IMG/VR virus record: IMGVR_UViG_3300025543_000057
Location: 1-43,991 of that record
DNA length: 43,991 nt
Strand: one strand, 5' to 3'
DNA from: a virus
The position numbers and the translations under genes are program-made. This document shows, in pieces, positions 31,237-37,436 of the stretch; the first letter of the stretch is position 1; the number at the start of each line of letters is the position of its first letter. The notes beneath the pieces were generated by a model. That model did no database searches, had not been told where the DNA came from, and saw nothing but the letters and a program-made list of their open reading frames with translations.

Positions 31237-31511
31237 GGGCGGGGCCCGGTGGAATGTGTCACGATCCGGAACAGATCGCGGGGGGTGATCCTGTTTGTGT
31301 TCATCAGGGCATAGACCAGCGCAGCCCGCCAGCGGTCCGGGATGCGGCGGCGGGAGGACCATTGGTAGACGGCCCAATCGGTCGGGAGGGGTTGGCCGGT
31401 CTTCGCGAAGTGCTGCCGGATGGCGTCCGGGGAGGTTCCGGCGGCTTTCAGGATGGCCGGGTCGTTCCACGCAATGATGGCCGGGTTGGTAGCGGTGGGG
31501 GTGGAGGTCAT
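31233..31511 (-). CDS. Cro-like transcriptional regulator
   Basis: The 92-residue protein is the first gene of the leftward early operon and is divergent from the XRE repressor gene, the position of Cro. It has L-K-A-A-G-T-S-P-D-A-I-R-Q-H-F (21-35), then W-A-V-Y-Q-W-S-S-R-R-R-I-P-D-R-W-R-A-A-L (46-65), the pattern of small Cro/CI-type helix-turn-helix proteins in which an A-V-x-x-W and R-I-P follow the recognition helix. It likely represses the lysogeny promoter. No strong ribosome site is seen. Two copies of the repeated motif and a strong terminator are in the region upstream. The call is by position and HTH-like pattern. Confidence 0.7.
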   Translation of the reverse strand: MTSTPTATNPAIIAWNDPAILKAAGTSPDAIRQHFAKTGQPLPTDWAVYQWSSRRRIPDRWRAALVYALMNTNRITPRDLFRIVTHSTGPRP

Positions 31512-31534
31512 GTTGCGATGTCCATCTGCAATCG

Positions 31535-31553
31535 TGCGTGTGTGTGTGTGTGG
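31535..31553 (+). repeat. GT dinucleotide run in the Cro-like gene leader
   Basis: A run of about eight to nine GT units lies between the leader terminator and the Cro-like start (CA run in the mRNA). Slippage could alter leader length. It may hold the leader unstructured. Confidence 0.7.
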
Positions 31554-31565
31554 GTTCGGTGTGGA

Positions 31566-31604
31566 GAAAAGAGGCGTCCGGGTGGAACCAGACCCGGACG
31601 CCTC
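31566..31604 (-). terminator. Intrinsic terminator in the early-operon leader
   Basis: GAGGCGTCCGGGT and ACCCGGACGCCTC pair perfectly over 13 bp around an 8-nt loop. On the minus strand the stem is followed by TTTTCTCC, so it should stop leftward transcription about 55 nt before the Cro-like start. Leftward early transcription from the switch would have to pass it. Confidence 0.8.
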
Positions 31605-31651
31605 GCCAACAACCGTGCGCCAAGGGGAACGCGGGTTGTCGGTCTTGCAGG

Positions 31652-31668
31652 TTGACAATAGCGACAAA
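31652..31668 (+). promoter_or_regulatory. TTGACAAA-N3-GACAAA motif, copy c (switch)
   Basis: TTGACAATAGCGACAAA lies between the divergent Cro-like and repressor genes, 75 bp from copy d. Paired sites in a switch region suggest repressor operators. Confidence 0.6.
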
Positions 31669-31726
31669 TGACGCGGGGTCAAGCGCCGCGTAGGGTGGTT
31701 TTGGGGGGCGTCAGCAAAAGACGCTC

Positions 31727-31743
31727 TTGACAAAATAGACAAA
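31727..31743 (+). promoter_or_regulatory. TTGACAAA-N3-GACAAA motif, copy d (switch)
   Basis: TTGACAAAATAGACAAA lies 118 nt before the repressor start. As a -35 box it would have only a weak -10 (CATGTC) 17 nt later. With copy c it is the best candidate operator of the switch. The whole 31512-31860 interval holds no convincing gene beyond these signals. Confidence 0.6.
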
Positions 31744-31860
31744 GAGGCCCATGTCTAGGGAGCGGACGGCCCAAACAGCCCCGGGTCCGCTTCTTTCATC
31801 GGCCCCTGTGTGGGGGTGGAGGGTCTGTGCAACAAGGAGGCCGCTAGGCGGTTTGATGTT

Positions 31861-32277
31861 ATGGGTAGAGCAAAGAGTAATGCGCAGCGCGTCGAGTTAG
31901 GTAATTTTGGACAGAACCTTTATCGCGCGAGGCTGGAGGCCGGGATGTCCCAATCCGATCTGGCCCGCAAAATATGGGGCACAACGAAGGACAACAGGGG
32001 CTACATCGTGGCCCGGAACCGGGACCGGGTGTCCGCCTATGAGCGCGGCAAGGCCCAGCCCACCCATGAAAACCTGACCGCCATTGCGAAGGCGCTGGGC
32101 GTTACGGTCGAAGATTTGGCTCCGGACCTGCTGGCAGCGGACATGGGTGCCGAGGCTCCGACAATAGGCATGACGATGGTCAAGAACCGGCACGACAGAG
32201 TGCATTTGCAGGTCAACACGATTACGAGCTTGGAAAAAGCCTCGCAGGTGATTGCTCTCTTGAGCAAGGGCGAGTGA
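31861..32277 (+). CDS. XRE-family phage repressor
   Basis: The 138-residue protein has an N-terminal XRE/Cro-CI helix-turn-helix (about 15-85): F-G-Q-N-L-Y-R-A-R, M-S-Q-S-D-L-A-R-K-I-W, then an unusual insert of about 15 residues before R-V-S-A-Y-E-R-G-K-A-Q-P and L-T-A-I-A-K-A-L-G-V-T-V-E-D-L. It has no LexA/CI Ser-Lys self-cleavage domain, so induction must differ from lambda. The C-terminal 45 residues may dimerise. The ATG at 31861 has no ribosome site close by (AAGGAGG is about 20 nt away), so the repressor may be made from leaderless mRNA, like lambda cI. It is divergent from the Cro-like gene and followed after 1 nt by the excisionase-like gene. Confidence 0.82.
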   Translation: MGRAKSNAQRVELGNFGQNLYRARLEAGMSQSDLARKIWGTTKDNRGYIVARNRDRVSAYERGKAQPTHENLTAIAKALGVTVEDLAPDLLAADMGAEAPTIGMTMVKNRHDRVHLQVNTITSLEKASQVIALLSKGE

Positions 32278-32278
32278 C

Positions 32279-32608
32279 GTGGACCTTTTGACGCAGGCCG
32301 AGACGGCGAAGCTGTTGGGGCGGACGACAAAATACGTCGCCCGGCTTCGCGCCGAGGGCCTACCTTTTCTGCCGGGTCGGCCCGTGATGATTTCGCGGGC
32401 GGACCTTGTTGCTTTTGTAGAACAACGCAAGGAAACAAAACAATGCAAATCCCCCAAAGGGTTGAGGACACAAGGCTCGAAAAGAACCGTTCGGGTCGGT
32501 ACGAAGTCCGCTGGACAGAGCGCGACGGACAAGGCCGTGCTAGAACGAGAAGCCACTCGTGCGGCACTGAGGACCGCCAGTTGGCAGAGGAAGTCCGTCG
32601 TGCGTTGA
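32279..32608 (+). CDS. Excisionase-like HTH protein
   Basis: The first 53 residues form a MerR/Xis-type winged HTH ('HTH_17' pattern): L-L-T-Q-A-E-T-A-K-L-L-G-R-T-T-K-Y-V-A-R-L-R-A-E-G-L-P-F, then R-P-V-M-I-S-R-A-D-L-V-A-F-V-E. This is the standard DNA-bending excisionase or DNA-binding layout beside an integrase. The GTG start has AAGGGCGAG upstream. The C-terminal half overlaps the integrase in another frame for 166 nt and looks basic and unstructured, so the true function may lie in the N-terminal domain. It may direct excision at attP or assist int expression. The repressor-xis-int order suggests one transcript. Confidence 0.7.
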   Translation: MDLLTQAETAKLLGRTTKYVARLRAEGLPFLPGRPVMISRADLVAFVEQRKETKQCKSPKGLRTQGSKRTVRVGTKSAGQSATDKAVLEREATRAALRTASWQRKSVVR

Positions 32609-33510
32609 TGGGTGCCGCTGCGCAGGTTGCCACGTCGGCGCACCGGGTCCGGTTGGGGGCGTTGGTGGACAAATATGTGACGCACCACGTCGAAATCAAC
32701 GGACTATCAGACAGTCAAAAGTGGGCCTTGAAGCCGATCAAAGCGGCGCTGGGGCGGTTGTTCGTATCGGACGTGACGACTTCGGAGGCGGTGGGCTACC
32801 GCCGGGGGCGGGCGGGGACCGTGAAGGACGCGACGATCCGCCGGGAGTTGGGTGCGCTGCAAGCGGTCTTGAAGTGGGCTGTCAAGGCTGGCGAGCTGGA
32901 CCGGGACACTGTGCTGCCGCATGTGCCGCTGCCGCCCGCGTCGCAGCCGAGGGAGATCTATCTGGACCGGGAGGCGGAAGCGCGTCTGTGGGCGAAGGCC
33001 GAGGGGTTGGTGCTTCGGCCGGGGGTGCCGTTGGGCCAGAAGCGGATCGGTGTGTTTGTGTGTCTGGCGCTTGAGACCGCCGCGCGGGCGCGGGCCATCG
33101 AAGGGTTGACGTGGGATCGGGTACATCTGACCGGAGGGTTGATAGATTTCAGGGAACCGGGGCGGCGGGTTACGAAGAAGAAGCGCGTCGCGATCCCGAT
33201 CTCGGACCGGCTTCGGCCCGTGTTGGTGCATTGGTTTGCCTTGTCCGGGGGCGCGGGCCAGAACATCGCGACCGGGCCGGTGCTGTTGTCCACCGGCTCG
33301 GCCCGCAAGGCGTGGGAGAGGTTCCGGGCCAAACACGGCTTTGATGGTGTCACGCGGCACAGTCTGCGACATACGTGGGCCACCTTGAAGTTGCAGCGCG
33401 GCGTGGACATTTGGCAGGTCGCCGGGGTGCTGGGGGACACGGTGGAGATGGTGCAGCGGGTCTACGGCCACCATTGCCCGGAGAACCTCCGCAGCGCAGT
33501 GAACGCGTAG
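32443..33510 (+). CDS. Tyrosine integrase
   Basis: The 355-residue site-specific recombinase joins attP to a host att site. The N-terminal part (to about 60) is an AP2-like arm-binding type segment (R-L-E-K-N-R-S-G-R-Y-E-V-R-W), followed by a SAM-like core-binding domain (about 65-170). The catalytic domain has Arg215 (T-A-A-R), Lys in V-T-K-K-K-R (about 246-250), H-S-L-R (His306, Arg309) and Tyr341 in V-Y-G-H-H. The usual L-G-H box is L-G-D here, as in many related phage integrases. ATG 32443 has AAGGA 9 nt upstream. The likely attP, a tRNA-Thr fragment, lies near 21.25 kb and not beside the gene. Confidence 0.93.
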   Translation: MQIPQRVEDTRLEKNRSGRYEVRWTERDGQGRARTRSHSCGTEDRQLAEEVRRALMGAAAQVATSAHRVRLGALVDKYVTHHVEINGLSDSQKWALKPIKAALGRLFVSDVTTSEAVGYRRGRAGTVKDATIRRELGALQAVLKWAVKAGELDRDTVLPHVPLPPASQPREIYLDREAEARLWAKAEGLVLRPGVPLGQKRIGVFVCLALETAARARAIEGLTWDRVHLTGGLIDFREPGRRVTKKKRVAIPISDRLRPVLVHWFALSGGAGQNIATGPVLLSTGSARKAWERFRAKHGFDGVTRHSLRHTWATLKLQRGVDIWQVAGVLGDTVEMVQRVYGHHCPENLRSAVNA

Positions 33511-33528
33511 GGCTACCTTAGACCGGGC

Positions 33529-33545
33529 TTGACAGATGGGACATG
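33529..33545 (+). promoter_or_regulatory. Degenerate GACA-type motif, copy e
   Basis: TTGACAGATGGGACATG follows the integrase stop by 18 nt and precedes the primase gene. A second related site, GACACAAGCGACAGA, is at 33587-33601. Together they form a pair of weak copies ahead of the primase-helicase gene. Confidence 0.4.
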
Positions 33546-33632
33546 CGGGGCGTCTTTTGGCGGCCCGTGTGTCGGTTTTGCAGAGCGACACAAGCGACAG
33601 ATTTTATTGGAACCATATCAGGAGTAATACAG

Positions 33633-36077
33633 ATGAACGGAATAAGTCCGGAGTTGCGGGTTTTCCTGCAAGGGGTATTTGGGGACAGGGCAGACGAGGC
33701 GTGGCTGGCGGCGTTCAGAGACTTCCCGCCGAAGCCGGGGGATTGGACCGGGAAACGGGCAGGAGATTGGGCGGGGATGGACCCGGAGGCAGCCCTGAAC
33801 GAGTTTTTCTGTATATCTTTGATGAAGCCGGGCGCGGGAGCGCGGAGGGAAGCGAACATTGAGGGCCACTGGCTGATTGTGGCAGACGACATAGGGACCA
33901 AGGCCAGCCGGGAGGATTGGGAGAGATTGATCGGTGCGGGTTTCCCGCCGCCGTCATTCAAGATAGAGACTTCGCCGGGGAACGAAACATGGGGCTGGTT
34001 GCTCCGGGCGATGGTCCCGTTGGGGTCCAAGCAGGAAGCCGACGTGCGGCAGGTCCGGGCGTTGATGGCCGCGCGAGGCTTGTCGGACGCGGCGGTTGTC
34101 GTGGACCCGACGCGGTACATCCGGTTGCCGGGTGGGTGGAACTCCAAACCGAAATACGCTTTGGAAGGCGGAGGGTTCCCTTGGGTTTCGGCTGTGGAAC
34201 TGGAATTGGGTCGTCGGGCCGATCTGGAAGACATGGGCCGGGCGCTGGCCGGGGAGAACTGGCGGACGGAAGTGTTGCCCCTGGCTTTGACGCCGGGCAA
34301 GAAGCTCGGGGGCGCTGGGGGAGATTTGGACCGATCAGCGGACATGAACGCGCCGGAGCCGATCATCCAGTTGGCGCAGGAGGTGGGCATGGCCCCGGTC
34401 CAGATCAGGCAGGGCGTGGTCGAGGCGAGGTGCCCCAATGCGGACCAGCACACGGACGGGCGTCCGGACGGGTTCGCTTTTTTGGGTGCAGGCATAATGC
34501 ACTGTCAGCACGACCATTGCTCAAGTTTGACGACGATGGACTTCCGGCGAATGATTTGCGAGGCGTTCGATGATCAGGAGGCCGTGCGGGCTGCGGCCGG
34601 GGCGGCTGTGGGCGTGACTGTTGCGCCGAGGGTAGCGAACGACTTTCTGGCCGTGGCGGACTTTGCGCAGCACGGGGGTCTGGGGCCTGTGGCCGAGGAT
34701 GAAGTGTCCGGCTTGGCCGAGGCAATGGCCGGGCGGGTTGTCGCTGCGCGCCTGAAAGCCGAGCAGGACTTCGACGCGGCTGTGGGGGATTTGGCGAAGC
34801 GGTTTGTTTACGTGCGTTCTGCGGACGTGTTCTTCGATTTGCAGGAGCGGGCCGTCATAGCGCGGGCCGTGATCGACACCCATGAGGAAGTCCGTGCCGT
34901 GATCCCGTTCGGGTCCAACGGAGCCAAGAAGGCAGTCAACGTCCTGATGAACCACCCGGACTTGATGACCGCTGCGACATTCACCTATGCGCCGGGGGCG
35001 CTGGGGGTGCTGGTCAAGACCCGGAACGAAAGCGGCGTGGACGTGTCCGCTGCGAACCTGTGGACGCCGACGCGGATCGGACGCCGGAAGGGCGAGCCGA
35101 CGAAGTGGCTGGAGCTGGTCCGGCACATCATCCCGGCGGAGAACGCGCGGAACGCATTTTTGGATTGGATGGCGTGGGTTGTCCAGAACCCTGACAAACG
35201 AACGCCGATCATCCCGCTGTTGATCGGGGACCAAGGCACCGGCAAGGACACAATGATCACGCCGCTGATCCAGATAATCGGGGCGCACAACGTATCGACC
35301 GTCAATGCTGCGGACATGCGGTCCGGGTTCAACGGCTGGATGCGCCGACGGTTGGTCGTGTTCGACGAGCTGAAACTGTCCGGGGACGATCTCTACAATC
35401 AGATCAAAGCGTGGACCGGATCACATGAAACGCTGGTCGCGATCAACACCAAGTTCGAGCGGGTCTGGTATATGATCCCTGTGTCAGTGTTCATCGCCAT
35501 GTCCAACCATGACGATGCGCTGCAAGGGGCCGAGGCGGACGACCGGCGCTGGATGCCGTACAAGTCCCCCGCCGTGAAGATGCCTCCGGAGTGGTACGCG
35601 GCAATGAAAGACGCTGTGGGGTCCGTGGACGAACTGGAACGGGTCCATGAGTTCTTCATGGCGCGCGACGTGAGCCAGTGGAACGCCTACGGTGAAGCCC
35701 CTAACTTCGACAAAGCCGAGGTATTGGCCGACGGCCTGAACTCTCCGACGCGGTTTTGTTATGTGGCGTTGACCGAGGGGGTTTTTGCGAACCGGACGTT
35801 GGTGACACTGAAAGAGGTCGAAGACTATGCTGCTGCATTCGGCCATGCGTCCGTGAAGAACCGGATAAACTCAAAGCATGTGCAGGACGCGTTGAAGCAC
35901 GCCGGATGCCAATCGTTGGGTCGGCAGATACGAGTTGGCGGACAGATTGTCCGGCTCTGGCATGGGCCGAAGACGAAAGGGCGGACCGACTTGCGGACTT
36001 TCATGGACGGCATGGAGCCGTCCGTTGTGTCTGCGATGTTCGTGAAAGAGGCCGAAGGGGCGCTGGGCATAGCGTAA
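33633..36077 (+). CDS. Primase-helicase (prim-pol-like N-terminus, SF3 helicase C-terminus)
   Basis: The 814-residue protein combines replication initiation activities. The first ~200 residues fit a RepB/AEP-type prim-pol (K-A-S-R-E-D-W, V-V-D-P-T-R-Y-I-R-L-P-G-G-W-N). A His/Cys cluster (C-P-N-x-x-Q-H and H-C-Q-H-D-H-C, about 270-300) may bind zinc. The C-terminal half is a D5/SF3-like helicase: Walker A G-D-Q-G-T-G-K-D (532-539), Walker B V-V-F-D-E-L (about 575-580) and a sensor-like F-I-A-M-S-N-H. It opens the origin and primes the polymerase. I chose ATG 33633 with CAGGAG 8 nt upstream. A terminator and AT-rich DNA follow its stop. Confidence 0.9.
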   Translation: MNGISPELRVFLQGVFGDRADEAWLAAFRDFPPKPGDWTGKRAGDWAGMDPEAALNEFFCISLMKPGAGARREANIEGHWLIVADDIGTKASREDWERLIGAGFPPPSFKIETSPGNETWGWLLRAMVPLGSKQEADVRQVRALMAARGLSDAAVVVDPTRYIRLPGGWNSKPKYALEGGGFPWVSAVELELGRRADLEDMGRALAGENWRTEVLPLALTPGKKLGGAGGDLDRSADMNAPEPIIQLAQEVGMAPVQIRQGVVEARCPNADQHTDGRPDGFAFLGAGIMHCQHDHCSSLTTMDFRRMICEAFDDQEAVRAAAGAAVGVTVAPRVANDFLAVADFAQHGGLGPVAEDEVSGLAEAMAGRVVAARLKAEQDFDAAVGDLAKRFVYVRSADVFFDLQERAVIARAVIDTHEEVRAVIPFGSNGAKKAVNVLMNHPDLMTAATFTYAPGALGVLVKTRNESGVDVSAANLWTPTRIGRRKGEPTKWLELVRHIIPAENARNAFLDWMAWVVQNPDKRTPIIPLLIGDQGTGKDTMITPLIQIIGAHNVSTVNAADMRSGFNGWMRRRLVVFDELKLSGDDLYNQIKAWTGSHETLVAINTKFERVWYMIPVSVFIAMSNHDDALQGAEADDRRWMPYKSPAVKMPPEWYAAMKDAVGSVDELERVHEFFMARDVSQWNAYGEAPNFDKAEVLADGLNSPTRFCYVALTEGVFANRTLVTLKEVEDYAAAFGHASVKNRINSKHVQDALKHAGCQSLGRQIRVGGQIVRLWHGPKTKGRTDLRTFMDGMEPSVVSAMFVKEAEGALGIA

Positions 36078-36144
36078 AAGCCCGGCGCACAAGGGTTTCG
36101 CGTTAATGGCTGAAACAGGTGAAGTACCATGTACGTAACGACAG

Positions 36145-36181
36145 AGCCGCCTGTGACAAAAATCGTCACAGGCGGCTTTTT
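36145..36181 (+). terminator. Intrinsic terminator after the primase-helicase gene
   Basis: AGCCGCCTGTGAC and GTCACAGGCGGCT form a perfect 13-bp stem with a 7-nt loop, followed by TTTTT. It ends the rightward replication transcript and marks the left edge of the accessory block. Confidence 0.95.
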
Positions 36182-36414
36182 CACCTCTCAGATGTTACTT
36201 TTGGTGGTACGGGTTGGTGTTACAGAGCTAAACCATTGAAAACACATAACAACTACTTCCTATTTTTGATAGAGTAACAGTAAAATCATATATATATATA
36301 TATTCTCTATATGAGCGATTTTTTCCTTATTCTGTGGTGTATGTGTGTGTGTGGGGAAGTTTCCTCAAAAACGGGGTTTAGGTGAAGCAGCGTGACACTT
36401 CCTCTTTTCGGCCC
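36182..36414. other. AT-rich non-coding region, candidate origin
   Basis: This gene-free stretch contrasts with the GC-rich genome. It has an eight-unit AT run (36288-36303), several T-runs, a TTTTTTCC stretch and a GT run around 36340-36355. It lies between two convergent genes, right after the primase-helicase gene, where an easily melted replication origin could be. No clear iterons were seen by eye. Confidence 0.4.
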
Positions 36415-37041
36415 CTAAATGATCCCCATGTCCCGCGCTTTGCGCACGGCGGAAACCCACGGACCGACCTCTCCTGTGTCCGCGTGATGCAGCCATCCCC
36501 GGACCAACTCGAAGGACAGCATGTGGCAAAGCTGCGTCCACGTCATGTTGTCGTAGAGGACTTTGTTGACGACTGCCCGCTCATCGTGCCGCGCGGCCCA
36601 CACGGCCTTGAACGTCGGGTCCATCACGAGCGCCACCGGCAGACGGCTGCGGGCGACCAATTCTTGGACCAATCGACGCGCAGCCGCCGGTCGGGACTTG
36701 ATGGTCCGCCTCTCTTTTTGCGGCCGGTTGACGAAGATGCGGTGTTCGGTGTCCGTCAGATGGTGTCGGCAGTGTTCGGCTTTCCGCACGGCGGGTTGTT
36801 TGCAGTCCGGCAATGCGCAGCGGCGCAGGTTGGGACCACTCCACTGCGTTGCCCCCCTGTGGTCCTCCAGAGCCTGTTTAGCGCGCTCGGTGGGGGCGAC
36901 GGTCCGGGAGGACCGCTTGCGCTGCGTCGCCACCCCCGGCACCTTGGGGACCGCTGTGTCAATCATCGCTTTGTCCAAGAAGTGAAGAAGACCCTGCGGG
37001 TCCGTCGGTATCTCTTTAAGGGCTGTCCGGGTGGAACCCAT
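36415..37041 (-). CDS. Orphan zinc-finger-like protein (208 aa)
   Basis: It is the only leftward gene in the rightward half and is not recognised. Residues 1-70 are basic and disordered. Residues 75-94 hold a C-x4-C-x10-C-x2-H site (Cys75, Cys80, Cys91, His94, with an extra His93) that could bind zinc. The rest is helical with F-V-N-R-P-Q-K-E-R-R, R-R-L-V-Q-E-L-V-A-R and Trp/His-rich segments. The site suggests nucleic-acid or protein binding. I chose ATG 37041 because CAGGAGT lies 8-9 nt upstream; a longer in-frame extension would run through the GC repeat. It is divergent from the MoxR-type operon and may be a moron or regulator expressed in lysogeny. Confidence 0.7.
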   Translation of the reverse strand: MGSTRTALKEIPTDPQGLLHFLDKAMIDTAVPKVPGVATQRKRSSRTVAPTERAKQALEDHRGATQWSGPNLRRCALPDCKQPAVRKAEHCRHHLTDTEHRIFVNRPQKERRTIKSRPAAARRLVQELVARSRLPVALVMDPTFKAVWAARHDERAVVNKVLYDNMTWTQLCHMLSFELVRGWLHHADTGEVGPWVSAVRKARDMGII

Positions 37042-37132
37042 CGCGCCTACTCCTGATTTTGTTTTGCGGGTTGTTTGCCTGATAGGTATCGACTTCACCA
37101 GACAAAGCAACCAAAACGGCGGGTTGTTTGCC

Positions 37133-37195
37133 CCGGACCCGCCGGACCCGCCGGACCCGCTCGCCGCGCTCGCCGCGCTCGCCGGACCCGCCCGG
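37133..37195 (+). repeat. 9-bp GC-rich tandem repeat
   Basis: Four-plus copies of CCGGACCCG and three of CGCTCGCCG sit in the gap between divergent genes, all in 9-bp period. It lies 32 bp before a copy of the regulatory motif. It may be slippage-prone DNA or a protein-binding array. Confidence 0.85.
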
Positions 37196-37226
37196 CGCTT
37201 TTGTCGGTAGTGTTGCCCCGTTGCGC

Positions 37227-37243
37227 TTGACAAAACAGACAAA
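37227..37243 (+). promoter_or_regulatory. TTGACAAA-N3-GACAAA motif, copy f
   Basis: TTGACAAAACAGACAAA lies upstream of the MoxR-type operon. As a -35 box it has a CTAAAG-like -10 at 17-bp spacing, so this copy could be a promoter as well as an operator. Confidence 0.6.
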
Positions 37244-37329
37244 CGCCATCTAAAGATGTGGTCCCGGCGCATTTGTGGCCGGGGAGGCGGCAGCTATGCC
37301 CGTCGCGATCCACGAAAGGGACCAACCCA

Positions 37330-37413
37330 ATGCACGACTTTCTCCACGACCTCGCAGCCGCAACGGCCATCACTTTCTTGATCTTTGGCGTTTGCGCGCT
37401 GGCTCTCATCTAA
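37330..37413 (+). CDS. Possible 27-residue membrane peptide
   Basis: A short frame with GAAAGGGA about 9 nt before the ATG encodes a His/Asp-containing N-terminus and one hydrophobic segment (about 10-27). It stands 23 nt before the MoxR-type ATPase gene. A second tiny membrane protein ends the same cassette. The evidence is only the ribosome site and topology. Confidence 0.45.
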   Translation: MHDFLHDLAAATAITFLIFGVCALALI

Positions 37414-37436
37414 CCAATCCACAAGGAACCGAAACA

